Shown here: piece after piece, positions 1 to 7,110 of the stretch
Layout: each line of letters starts with the position of its first letter
Position numbering within the stretch: position 1 is the first letter of the stretch
Source: Salinicoccus luteus DSM 17002
GTDB taxonomy: Bacteria > Bacillota > Bacilli > Staphylococcales > Salinicoccaceae
Length of the DNA: 64,000 bases
Direction of reading: 5' to 3'
Assembly (NCBI RefSeq): GCF_000712035.1
Contig: NZ_KL544008.1
Coordinates: 1 to 64,000 of the forward strand
Notes under the pieces: model-generated
Databases searched by the model: none
Seen by the model: the letters and a program-made list of their open reading frames with translations, nothing else
What the model was told of the DNA's origin: nothing
Program-made: the position numbers and the translations under genes

Positions 1-113
1 TGATTGAGGAAATGGTTGTAAACGAACCGGGAACAACCGATGGTTTTATTGATAAGGATGGATTGCTCTTTGTTCGGATAGAGTCTAAATTTGTATGCTT
101 TATGGATGTGCAT
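1..113 (-). mobile_element. tnpB: IS200/IS605-type TnpB, N-terminal fragment (runs off the window)
   Basis: TnpB is the RNA-guided DNA endonuclease carried by IS200/IS605-family elements. Only the first 37 codons lie in the window; the gene continues past the left edge. The translation begins [17 protein letters not shown] and continues with [10 protein letters not shown]; the KFRLYPN and SRFVYNHFL blocks are the standard N-terminal signature of TnpB/OrfB. The ATG sits after a strong AAAGGAGG ribosome site that is one arm of a palindrome shared with the divergent gene. Whether the full protein keeps its RuvC residues, and whether a Y1 transposase TnpA is present, cannot be seen. It might also be a domesticated, transposase-free copy. 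Confidence 0.88.
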
Positions 114-123
114 TGTATGATCA

Positions 124-163
124 CCTCCTTTTTGGTATATTTATTATACCATCAAAAAGGAGG
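124..163. promoter_or_regulatory. Divergent palindrome holding both ribosome binding sites
   Basis: CCTCCTTTTTG at the left is matched by CAAAAAGGAGG at the right, with GGTATA/TATACC inside, giving a near-perfect inverted repeat with a three-base bulge. The AAAAAGGAGG arm on each strand is the ribosome binding site of the gene leaving in that direction: tnpB to the left, the ribbon-helix-helix gene to the right. A transcript entering from outside would fold and hide the ribosome site, a protection against read-through known for other insertion sequences. The AT core could also hold the -10 elements of both promoters. Confidence 0.75.
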
Positions 164-170
164 GAATACA

Positions 171-314
171 GTGGAAAGAATTACGAAAAGCATCCGATTT
201 CCAAAAGAATTGGAAGCGAGAATCACTGAATACCAAAAGCAAAATGAGATTAGTACGTTCACACAAGCATTATTTGAGTTGGCTCGCATTGCTTTAGAAA
301 CAAAGGGCTTTTGA
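171..314 (+). CDS. Small ribbon-helix-helix-like protein divergent from tnpB
   Basis: A 47-residue protein. The start is the GTG placed six bases after AAAAAGGAGGG; an upstream in-frame extension would run through the palindrome and into tnpB, so it is rejected. Residues TKSIRFPKEL fit a beta strand leading into a first helix (ELEARITEYQKQ), and TFTQALFELARIALE fits a second helix, the layout of CopG/MetJ-type ribbon-helix-helix DNA-binding proteins. Such proteins bind inverted repeats as dimers, and a suitable palindrome lies directly upstream, so it may repress itself and tnpB. That role is inference; the fold call rests on pattern only. It probably belongs to the mobile element. Confidence 0.7.
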   Translation: MERITKSIRFPKELEARITEYQKQNEISTFTQALFELARIALETKGF

Positions 315-324
315 GTTTCCTCAA

Positions 325-377
325 TCGGCATTCATCTCCCGCCTATGCTTCACTTAGAGGGGGGAGTCTTCTGCCGA
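325..377. repeat. Imperfect hairpin, probable end of the IS605-type element
   Basis: TCGGCA pairs with TGCCGA as an outer stem, and CTCCCGCCT pairs with AGGGGGGAG (one mismatch) as an inner stem. IS200/IS605 elements carry subterminal imperfect palindromes rather than terminal inverted repeats, and this hairpin lies just after the small RHH gene and before an unrelated chromosomal gene. TTGAT follows a few bases later, a pentamer used as target by some elements of the family. The exact element boundary is not determined. Confidence 0.5.
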
Positions 378-407
378 AAATTGATAAAAATAGAAGGTAG
401 GATAGCA

Positions 408-1820
408 ATGAAGAGAATAATGATATATATGGCGGTTCTGCTCATGGGCATATCCATGTCGAACGGCGAAGTGGCGGCCCAGGAGGCGGATGAGACGCGG
501 ATCTATACGATTGTGGTCGACCGCTTCCTGAATGGAAATTCCAGAAATGACATCAATGTCACGGATGATGAGGATGCACCGCTGCCTTTTGGGGGCGACT
601 TCGAAGGCATCCAGAACAACCTGGACTACATACAGGGCATGGGCTTCGATACGCTGATGCTCTCCCCAGTGTTCGATAAGGCGGATGACGATTACCTCGG
701 CTATGACATTGAAAGCTACGGGGAGATTGAAGCGGCATTCGGTGGAGCAGAAGCGTTCCAGAATCTGATCGATGCTGCACACGGACGGGATATGGAAGTT
801 ATCGTCGATATGCCGGCCACAGCAGCCGATGGCTATACGACGCTCGGGAATCCGGTGCTGAACGACCTCCAGCAGAGCTACTACGATATGATCGGCGCCG
901 AATTCATCGATTTGAACAATGCGGACAATCAGGCACAATACCGGCAGATGGTACAAAATTTCGTCGATGAATATGATGTCGACGGCCTCAGCATGACCGT
1001 CATCCAGGATGGCATCGACGCCGGAACCTTCATGCCTGAAGACGTAACGACCTACGGCATCATCCCCGATGCGTCGATTTCTGCAGAAGGGTTCGACCAT
1101 ATGAGCGACCCTGCGCTGACAGATGCACTGGCTGAATCATTCAGTACGACGGACAGGGAGATTCCTGCACATCCGACGGACGGCACGCTGCTGTTTGCCG
1201 ACCACTGGTTCAGCGACCGTTTCACGAAGCATGCGGTTGAGGAGAACATGTTCCCTGGTACACGCATCAGCCAGCTCACCGCCTACCTGTATGCATATCC
1301 CGGACCGATCGCCTTCCAGTATGGTACGGAAGTGGCTTTGAATGGGGACGACATCCCCCATGTACACCGGCAGATGGACCTCTGGACCGACCAGGAAGTC
1401 GTGGATTACATCGAATCCCTGAATGATGTATTCTCCCAGCATCCGAACATGTTCCAAGGGGAGATGGATGTCCTGAAGAATGAGGACGGACACTATGTAC
1501 AGAGATACCGTAATTCGGATGTCGACTTCATTTTGAACCTGAATGACACTTCCGTCACGGAAAATGTCGAGATTCCCATCGAATCACAGGATGAAGGAAA
1601 GATGCTCAGCGGTCTCCTGATTGGTGATCTGCTGCGCAGCGGGGATATGGAAGGGGATGCCTTCCTTGCGGTATTGGATCGCGAAGAGACGGAACTGTAT
1701 GCAGTGATCGAGGAGAGGGGCTTCAATAATGGCTATATATACGCCGGGCTCATCATCTTCGGCGGCTTCGGAATCTTCATCTGGCTCGTTGCCAGAAAAA
1801 GGAGACCGCGGGAAGAGTAA
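408..1820 (+). CDS. Membrane-anchored GH13 (alpha-amylase-like) protein lacking catalytic residues
   Basis: A 470-residue secreted protein tied to the membrane. It has an N-terminal signal peptide ending near EVAAQ, a GH13-like barrel starting at RIYTIVVDRF and GGDFEGIQNNLDYI, and a C-terminal transmembrane helix (YAGLIIFGGFGIFIWLV) followed by KRRPREE. The start follows AAGGTAGG; an upstream in-frame ATG would add a non-signal extension. Conserved GH13 positions are lost: region I reads VDMPATA where DVVxNH is expected, region II reads DGLSMTV where DGFRxD is expected (nucleophile Asp replaced by Thr), and the NHD block reads DHWFSD. It is therefore probably a binding or scaffold protein, not an amylase. 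It ends at a strong terminator. Confidence 0.8.
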   Translation: MKRIMIYMAVLLMGISMSNGEVAAQEADETRIYTIVVDRFLNGNSRNDINVTDDEDAPLPFGGDFEGIQNNLDYIQGMGFDTLMLSPVFDKADDDYLGYDIESYGEIEAAFGGAEAFQNLIDAAHGRDMEVIVDMPATAADGYTTLGNPVLNDLQQSYYDMIGAEFIDLNNADNQAQYRQMVQNFVDEYDVDGLSMTVIQDGIDAGTFMPEDVTTYGIIPDASISAEGFDHMSDPALTDALAESFSTTDREIPAHPTDGTLLFADHWFSDRFTKHAVEENMFPGTRISQLTAYLYAYPGPIAFQYGTEVALNGDDIPHVHRQMDLWTDQEVVDYIESLNDVFSQHPNMFQGEMDVLKNEDGHYVQRYRNSDVDFILNLNDTSVTENVEIPIESQDEGKMLSGLLIGDLLRSGDMEGDAFLAVLDREETELYAVIEERGFNNGYIYAGLIIFGGFGIFIWLVARKRRPREE

Positions 1821-1839
1821 TCGAATAATGCCGCACTAG

Positions 1840-1868
1840 ACGGCCGGGACGGATGTCCCGGCCGTTTT
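1840..1868 (+). terminator. Terminator of the GH13-like gene
   Basis: ACGGCCGGGAC and GTCCCGGCCGT form an 11-base perfect stem with a GGAT loop, followed by TTTT. Confidence 0.9.
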
Positions 1869-1980
1869 CCTGCTCATGGAGTGGAAGGACAATACATTAT
1901 CTTATGTAATATGACTTCTCCGAAGTCGGACGGCAAAGTGGAATAGGGCATGCCGAAGGAAGGCTGCTGCCAGCATAAAG

Positions 1981-2006
1981 AACGCCCCTCTGAGCGGAGG
2001 GGCGTT
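1981..2006 (-). terminator. Terminator of the cdr operon
   Basis: AACGCCCCTC pairs with GAGGGGCGTT; on the minus strand the stem is followed by a T-rich CTTTAT stretch. It lies four bases beyond the cdr stop codon. Confidence 0.85.
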
Positions 2007-2010
2007 CGTT

Positions 2011-3354
2011 CTATTCGTGCAGTTTTTTCATTTTCTCTATGGCCTTGTACCCCACCATATTGAGCACGCTTTTCGGGCTGGAATAGGGCGGGGAATAGGC
2101 GACTTCGATGTTGGCGAGGTCCATGGCGGTCCCGCCCAGGCGGATGTGGGCCGACAGGAGGTCGATGCGCTTGTCGATGCCTTCAGTACCGACGACGACG
2201 GCACGCAGTATTTTGCCATCATCCTTGCCGATATAGGCACGGACGTGGATCGGGACACTGTCCGACATGTATCCCGCCTTGTTCTTCTGCCTGTGGTCGA
2301 CAATGAAGTGCGGATAGTCCGCAAGTTCCGGCTCCGTCAGTCCAAGGGTGGCGATATCATAGTCGAAGAAACGCATGATGTTGGTGCCGAGGAGCCCTTC
2401 GAAGCAGACCGAGCTGTCTCCGCTGATCTGGTTGCTGATGACATATGCCATCCTGTGGGCACCCCATGCAAGCGCGACATGGACCGGACGGTCGACATGG
2501 TGGTAGTTCGTTTCGATCGCATCCCCGACAGCATATACATGCTCTCTGTTGGTTCTCCCGTGCTTGTCGGTACAGATATATCCCTCTTCATTCAATGTTA
2601 TGCCGGAGCCTTCGAGGAAGTCCGTGCGCGGGGTGATGCCGATGCCCGCAATGATCATGGGCGCTTCGATCTCCTCCCCGTTCGAGAGGGTGGCAGTACC
2701 GCCGTCGACTTCAACAATTTCCGTATCGAGTTTCACTTCGACCCCGCGGGACTTCAGCTCCTCGAGGAAAAAATCGCTCATATCCGACTCGAGTGGACGA
2801 TAGATCTCCGAGTCCCGGTGTATAAGCGTCACATCGATGCCGCGATGCACAAGGTTCTCGGTCATTTCAAGTCCGATGTAGCCGGCACCTACGACGACTG
2901 CGCGTGTGATGCGCTTCTCTTCGATATGGCCTATGATGCCATCAAGATCCTCCAGCGAGTGGAGGACGAAGGCCTGGGGTACATCGAGCAGTGCAGGGAC
3001 AAGGCGTGGGGCGCTGCCGGGGGAGAGTACAAGATAATCATATTCCGCATCGAACGTACGGTCATTCCTGATGTCCTTCACCTGGACCGTCCTGTTCTCC
3101 GTATCGACGCCCATCACCTGATGATGGGTTTCGACGGTGATGTTGCGCTCCCCGAAGCTTTCCGGAGTTGCTGCGACCAGCTGGTCGCGCTCTTCGACTT
3201 CACCGCCGATATGGTAGGGAAGCCCGCAATTGCCGTAGCTGATATCGCGGCCCTTTTCATAGATGGTGATGTCGATTTCCGGGTCGATCCGTCTGAGCTG
3301 CGCGGCTGTCGTCGCGCCCCCGGCCACACCGCCTACAATAATAACTTTTGCCAT
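2011..3354 (-). CDS. cdr: Coenzyme A disulfide reductase
   Basis: Reduces CoA disulfide with NADPH, keeping the CoA/CoA-disulfide thiol pool reduced in low-GC Gram-positives that lack glutathione. The 447-residue protein starts MAKVIIVGGVAGGATTA, an FAD-binding glycine-rich loop, and carries the single active-site cysteine at position 43 in SYGNCGLPYHIGG, as in the S. aureus enzyme. A second dinucleotide fold (VVVGAGYIGLEM) lies near residue 155, and the C-terminal dimerisation domain has the paired YSPPYSS tyrosines typical of this group. Its start lies two bases after the degV stop, so the two are cotranscribed. The family call is secure; cofactor preference was not tested. Confidence 0.95.
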   Translation of the reverse strand: MAKVIIVGGVAGGATTAAQLRRIDPEIDITIYEKGRDISYGNCGLPYHIGGEVEERDQLVAATPESFGERNITVETHHQVMGVDTENRTVQVKDIRNDRTFDAEYDYLVLSPGSAPRLVPALLDVPQAFVLHSLEDLDGIIGHIEEKRITRAVVVGAGYIGLEMTENLVHRGIDVTLIHRDSEIYRPLESDMSDFFLEELKSRGVEVKLDTEIVEVDGGTATLSNGEEIEAPMIIAGIGITPRTDFLEGSGITLNEEGYICTDKHGRTNREHVYAVGDAIETNYHHVDRPVHVALAWGAHRMAYVISNQISGDSSVCFEGLLGTNIMRFFDYDIATLGLTEPELADYPHFIVDHRQKNKAGYMSDSVPIHVRAYIGKDDGKILRAVVVGTEGIDKRIDLLSAHIRLGGTAMDLANIEVAYSPPYSSPKSVLNMVGYKAIEKMKKLHE

Positions 3355-3356
3355 GC

Positions 3357-4199
3357 TTACACTCCTTCATTGAAATAGAACATCGCTACCGTGCCATTGC
3401 CGGTATGGCTGCTGATCGTCGGTCCGATTGTACTGATTTTCACATCAGTGATATCCGTCCCGTCCAATATCTTCTGCTTCAGCTGTTCCGCCTGTGATTC
3501 TGCATTGGCCTGGGTGATGTGCACCTCATGGGAGACGTTGTCTGCAATCAGGTGCTTGACCATGCTGCTGTGCACCTTCTTGATGCCGCGGTGCTTCTCA
3601 AGCGGCACGAGTCTACCCTCTTCGACATGGAGCAGCGGCTTGATATTGAGCAGACCGCCGAGGAATGCCTGTCCTTTCGACAGGCGGCCGCCTTTTGCCA
3701 GATAGTCAAGGTCATCGACGGTGAAGAAGTGGCGGATCGCCTTGACGTCCTTTTCCACTTTGGCGAGCAGTTCCTCCTTGGCCATGCCTTCCTCTACATA
3801 GCCGTGGGCACGTTCCACGATGAGGCCGAGGCCGTAGCTTGCCGCCTTCGTATCGATGAGGGTGATGTCCGCATCCGGATGATCATCGAGGATCGTATCC
3901 CGGGCGATCACTGCGCTCTGGTAAGTGCCTGAAAGTTCGCTCGAGAACGCCATGTATAATACGGGTACATTCCGCTCCACATATTTCCGGAAGACTTTCG
4001 TGAAGTCTTCAGGGTTCGCCTGGCTCGTCAAAGGGCGCTTGCCTTCCGAGATGGCATCGAGCACCTCAGTGTTTGAGATTTCATACTGATCCAGGTAGTC
4101 CTCCTCGTCGATCGTGATTTTCAAGGGGATCATTTCAATACCCATTCTATCCAATTCATCTATGGAAATATCCGAACAGCTGTCTACAATCAATTGCAT
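3357..4199 (-). CDS. DegV family fatty-acid-binding protein (FakB-like)
   Basis: DegV proteins bind a single fatty acid; the FakB members present it to the kinase FakA so that exogenous fatty acids can enter phospholipid synthesis. The 280-residue sequence begins MQLIVDSCSDIS, with the N-terminal DS(x)SD signature, and has the SGTYQSA helix start and a C-terminal GPTISSHTGNGT motif, both lining the lipid pocket in the family. VDDLDYLAKGGRLS near residue 160 is also typical. It lies between a Cof-type hydrolase and cdr in one minus-strand operon. It is not possible to say which FakB subtype it represents, and fakA is not in the window. Confidence 0.85.
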   Translation of the reverse strand: MQLIVDSCSDISIDELDRMGIEMIPLKITIDEEDYLDQYEISNTEVLDAISEGKRPLTSQANPEDFTKVFRKYVERNVPVLYMAFSSELSGTYQSAVIARDTILDDHPDADITLIDTKAASYGLGLIVERAHGYVEEGMAKEELLAKVEKDVKAIRHFFTVDDLDYLAKGGRLSKGQAFLGGLLNIKPLLHVEEGRLVPLEKHRGIKKVHSSMVKHLIADNVSHEVHITQANAESQAEQLKQKILDGTDITDVKISTIGPTISSHTGNGTVAMFYFNEGV

Positions 4200-4218
4200 G
4201 TCATCTGCTCCCTTCTTT

Positions 4219-5031
4219 TTATAGTTTCAATTTGAAAAAGTCGTTCAGGAATTGGCCGATTCCATCATTGTTGTTGGTATCCGTCATGTAGTCCGCCACC
4301 GTCCTGATTTCATCGATGGCATTGCCCATCGCCACACCATGCGCGACATAGCGGAGCATTTCCGTATCATTGTCCTCATCACCAAAAGCGATCGTATGCT
4401 TTTTGTCGATGCCGAGGTAGCCCCGGCAGTAGTCGACGCCGACTGCCTTGTTGATGCCCTTCTTGACGATTTCGATGACCGGGTAGGGTGCCCCCCAGCG
4501 GCGGTGCTCGATCGTCTCGGCGAACAGGTCATCCAACGCCTGCCTGATTGCCGGCACTTCCGGCTCTTCGGCCTGGATCAGTATGGTCGTCGGACCGGAC
4601 TCGATGTTCTGTGTCAGGTCGCCGATCTTGACCTGGGGATTCCCCATGCTGAAGGCTTCAAACAATACCTCGTCATGGTAGTGGATATATACATTGTCCT
4701 TCACTTCTGCAATGATGTTCTGTATGTTCAAATCCGGTACACGCTTGACGATCTCCTGGGCCACTTCCAGGTCAAGCTCCTCGTGCACGGTCTTGAAATA
4801 GAGGTCCTGGGGATGGTGGACGAAGGCACCGTTGAAATTGACGATTGGTGTGTCCATGCCAAGTTCCCTGTAGTAGGGTTCGCTCGCTCTATAGGGGCGG
4901 CCGGTTGAAATCATGATTTCATGGCCGCGGGTCTTCAGTTCAAATAGTACTTTTTTGGTGAATGGGCTGACTGTCTTTTCGTCCGTCAGCAGCGTCCCAT
5001 CCAGGTCCAAACATATAAGATGCTTTTCCAT
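4219..5031 (-). CDS. Cof-type HAD-superfamily sugar-phosphate phosphatase
   Basis: A 270-residue HAD IIB hydrolase, probably acting on small phosphorylated metabolites. The catalytic loop LDLDGTLLTDE is at residues 7-17; ISTGRPY is motif II; INKAVGV provides the conserved lysine of motif III; and AFGDEDNDTEML is motif IV with the metal-binding acids. The ATG was chosen because AAGGAG lies ten bases upstream; an in-frame ATG eight codons earlier lacks a ribosome site. It heads the minus-strand group Cof-degV-cdr and is divergent from sufT. The substrate cannot be predicted from sequence. Confidence 0.9.
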   Translation of the reverse strand: MEKHLICLDLDGTLLTDEKTVSPFTKKVLFELKTRGHEIMISTGRPYRASEPYYRELGMDTPIVNFNGAFVHHPQDLYFKTVHEELDLEVAQEIVKRVPDLNIQNIIAEVKDNVYIHYHDEVLFEAFSMGNPQVKIGDLTQNIESGPTTILIQAEEPEVPAIRQALDDLFAETIEHRRWGAPYPVIEIVKKGINKAVGVDYCRGYLGIDKKHTIAFGDEDNDTEMLRYVAHGVAMGNAIDEIRTVADYMTDTNNNDGIGQFLNDFFKLKL

Positions 5032-5149
5032 TACGGCAAATCTCCTTGTCAACATTCATAGAACTATCATAACTATCATATCATTTATGTTTATATCGTG
5101 TAATTTTTTTGATATATTATTAGTATATACTCTAAAAGGAGTGAGATAA

Positions 5150-5458
5150 ATGGATAAAGCAATGGAAGAAAGCATGATGGGTGCCCTTGAGAACGTCATC
5201 GACCCGGAACTCGGCATCGATATCGTCAACCTCGGCCTCGTCTATGGTGTCCATCTTGATGAAGATGGGAATGCGGGTGTTGAAATGACACTCACATCCA
5301 TGGGCTGCCCGATGGGACCACAGATTGTGGACCAGGTCAAAACTGCACTCTCCGAACTTCCTGAAGTTAAAGAGACAGAAGTCAACATCGTCTGGAATCC
5401 GCCTTGGGATAAAGATAAAATGAGCCGCTACGCTAAAATTGCACTTGGTGTAACGTAA
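5150..5458 (+). CDS. sufT: SufT, DUF59/MIP18 family iron-sulfur protein maturation factor
   Basis: A 102-residue single-domain DUF59 protein. The S. aureus homologue in the same neighbourhood, SufT, helps mature Fe-S enzymes such as aconitase and lipoate synthase when demand is high. The sequence has the family pattern NVIDPELGIDIVNLGLVYGV near residue 15 and TSMGCPMGP near residue 50, where the cysteine is the conserved reactive residue. It starts eleven bases after AAAAGGAG, is transcribed alone, divergent from the Cof gene, and ends at a strong terminator. Confidence 0.92.
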   Translation: MDKAMEESMMGALENVIDPELGIDIVNLGLVYGVHLDEDGNAGVEMTLTSMGCPMGPQIVDQVKTALSELPEVKETEVNIVWNPPWDKDKMSRYAKIALGVT

Positions 5459-5475
5459 GCAGATCGGCTTATGGG

Positions 5476-5511
5476 AAGATCCCGCAACCTCATGGTTGCG
5501 GGATCTTTTGC
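5476..5511 (+). terminator. sufT terminator
   Basis: AAGATCCCGCAACC and GGTTGCGGGATCTT form a 14-base perfect stem with a TCAT loop, followed by T residues. Confidence 0.93.
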
Positions 5512-5548
5512 AGCCTATTTTTTGCAGCTTGTCTGATATTGAAAATGC

Positions 5549-5591
5549 AAAAAGGGAAGTAGACCGGCAAATGGTCTACTTCCCTTTTTTT
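5549..5591. terminator. Bidirectional terminator between sufT and the KGG gene
   Basis: AAAAAGGGAAGTAGACC pairs with GGTCTACTTCCCTTTTT; runs of A on one side and T on the other let it act on both strands. It is 25 bases downstream of the KGG gene stop. Confidence 0.9.
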
Positions 5592-5615
5592 ATAGAGTTC
5601 AATTAGTAGGCAAGC

Positions 5616-5879
5616 TTATGAATTATTGCCGCCATTACTGTTCTCTCCGCCTTTTTCACCGATGTCCTGATAGAATTCCTTATCGTGGTTCTCAGACGTC
5701 TGCTCTCCGCCTTTTTGACCAATATCCTTGTAGAATTCCTGATCATGGTTCTCTGATGTCTGTTCTCCACCTTTTTCACCGATATCCTGATAGAATTCCT
5801 TGCCGTGTTCTTTGGACGTCTGTTCTCCGCCTTTTTGGCCTGCTTCTTCTCTGGACATTTTACCGTTGTTTTCAGCCAT
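5616..5879 (-). CDS. KGG-repeat general stress protein
   Basis: An 87-residue, highly hydrophilic protein made of four near-identical 20-residue repeats with the pattern GEQTSENHDxEFYxDIGxKG, plus an N-terminal half-repeat (MSREEAGQKGG). This is the stress-induced KGG family, related to B. subtilis GsiB and plant LEA proteins, thought to protect proteins during desiccation, osmotic or heat stress. There are no cysteines or hydrophobic core, so it is expected to be largely disordered. Transcription is from its own SigB-type promoter about 95 bases upstream, ending at the bidirectional terminator. The repeats are also repeated at DNA level and could vary in number between strains. Confidence 0.9.
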   Translation of the reverse strand: MAENNGKMSREEAGQKGGEQTSKEHGKEFYQDIGEKGGEQTSENHDQEFYKDIGQKGGEQTSENHDKEFYQDIGEKGGENSNGGNNS

Positions 5880-5972
5880 GTTAAATCCCCTCCTATAATT
5901 ATTTGTTGAATAATGCGGCTGATAAAAAGGTGTAATATTATTCTATGGTGTAATTAGTATCTACTTCTCGGA

Positions 5973-5997
5973 GTTCCCACTTCTCATAAAGTTAAAC
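5973..5997 (-). promoter_or_regulatory. SigB-type promoter of the KGG stress gene
   Basis: On the minus strand GTTTAA, a 13-base spacer, then GGGAAC. This fits the SigB consensus of low-GC Gram-positives (GTTTAA, 12-15 bases, GGGWAH). It predicts a leader of about 85 bases before the KGG gene. Confidence 0.75.
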
Positions 5998-6067
5998 ATT
6001 AAGAAATAAATTTTCGTGTTTTTATCAATTTTATACGGAAATTTTTATTGTAAAATGACATGTTTTC

Positions 6068-6105
6068 TTTTTTGCAAAAGAAGATCCCTCAAAAATGAGG
6101 GATCT
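6068..6105 (-). terminator. uppP terminator
   Basis: AGATCCCTC pairs with GAGGGATCT around an ATTTTT loop, and TTCTTTT follows on the minus strand. The stem begins inside the uppP stop codon. Confidence 0.85.
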
Positions 6106-6928
6106 ATATGAAGAATAAATAATACAGGATGGAAAATGAACCCAGCGCAAAGCAGTAGTAGGTGAATATCGCGAGGTTTCCACGCTCCATTACACCCTGC
6201 AGCCACTTCAGGCCGAAGTATGTGGCGATGATGCTGGCGATGAATGCAAGCGCGTAGGGAACCGCGAGCGTTGCAATCTCGGGGTCGTTTACAAGATCCC
6301 CGACGGAAATCAGCGCTGTGCCGAGCGATACCGGAATATAGAGCAGGAATACGAACCGGAGGGCGTTCTTCTGGTTCATGCCGACCGCCATGGAACCGAC
6401 GAGGGCAGCACCGCTGCGGCTCACACCAGGCATCAGTGCGACGCACTGGGCCAGTCCGACGATGATGGCATCCTTGGCGTTCAGGTCCCCATCGCGCTTC
6501 ACGCCGCGCTTGTTCTTGATGAACCAGAGTGCGATGCCGGTAACGAAAAGCATCAGTCCGACGGTCAGCATTGAGACGTTGTCCCCGATGATATCCTTGA
6601 GCAGGATGCCGAGGACGCCGACCGGAATGGTGGCGATGACGAGATAGATGGTATAGCGGAAGTCCTCGACCGCCTCCTCATCCCGTGCCCCTTTGAACAG
6701 GAAGCGGCTCAGGTTAACGACGATTGCTGTAATGTCCATCCGGTAGATGAACAGGATGGCGATGAGCGAGGCGGTATTCAGCAGTATTTCAAATGACAGG
6801 CCCCGTGCCTCGATTCCGAAAATTTCCCGGGCGATGACGAGGTGGCCGCTGGATGAAACGGGTATGGGTTCAGTGAACCCCTGCAGCAGCCCCAAAAATA
6901 TGTAACGGATAATTTCCATGATGTCCAT
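6104..6928 (-). CDS. uppP: Undecaprenyl-diphosphatase
   Basis: An integral membrane BacA-type phosphatase that recycles undecaprenyl diphosphate to the monophosphate carrier for peptidoglycan and teichoic acid synthesis; overproduction gives bacitracin resistance. The 274-residue protein carries both signature motifs: GFTEPIPVSSSGH near residue 17 and PGVSRSGA near residue 164, and about eight hydrophobic segments. The start chosen is the ATG seven bases after AGGAGG; a TTG two codons upstream is possible but badly spaced. It is divergent from clpB and monocistronic. Confidence 0.95.
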   Translation of the reverse strand: MDIMEIIRYIFLGLLQGFTEPIPVSSSGHLVIAREIFGIEARGLSFEILLNTASLIAILFIYRMDITAIVVNLSRFLFKGARDEEAVEDFRYTIYLVIATIPVGVLGILLKDIIGDNVSMLTVGLMLFVTGIALWFIKNKRGVKRDGDLNAKDAIIVGLAQCVALMPGVSRSGAALVGSMAVGMNQKNALRFVFLLYIPVSLGTALISVGDLVNDPEIATLAVPYALAFIASIIATYFGLKWLQGVMERGNLAIFTYYCFALGSFSILYYLFFI

Positions 6929-6996
6929 GATCAAACCTCCTATGTAACCCTAGAATATTAATATAAAATAAATGCCGTATAAAAGCTATCAATTAC

Positions 6997-7024
6997 TTGA
7001 AAATCCATGTCGAGAGTGTATAAT
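6997..7024 (+). promoter_or_regulatory. SigA promoter of clpB
   Basis: TTGAAA, a 16-base spacer and TATAAT, with the CtsR operator immediately downstream. Confidence 0.8.
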
Positions 7025-7033
7025 ATAGGTAAA

Positions 7034-7050
7034 GGTCAAAAAAGGTCAAA
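7034..7050 (+). promoter_or_regulatory. CtsR operator
   Basis: GGTCAAA-AAA-GGTCAAA is an exact match to the CtsR heptad direct repeat (RGTCAAANANRGTCAAA). It covers the start of transcription expected from the adjacent promoter, so CtsR would block clpB until heat stress. Confidence 0.93.
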
Positions 7051-7110
7051 CATTATTGACGGCAAGTTTCGAAGAGAGCTGCCCTTTATTTTGTAGAAGA
7101 GGTGATGAAT

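Noticed and set aside
2017-3378. 453-codon open frame on the plus strand opposite cdr
   Set aside because: It mirrors cdr codon bias, has no ribosome site, and translates to a His/Asp/Val-rich sequence without domain features.
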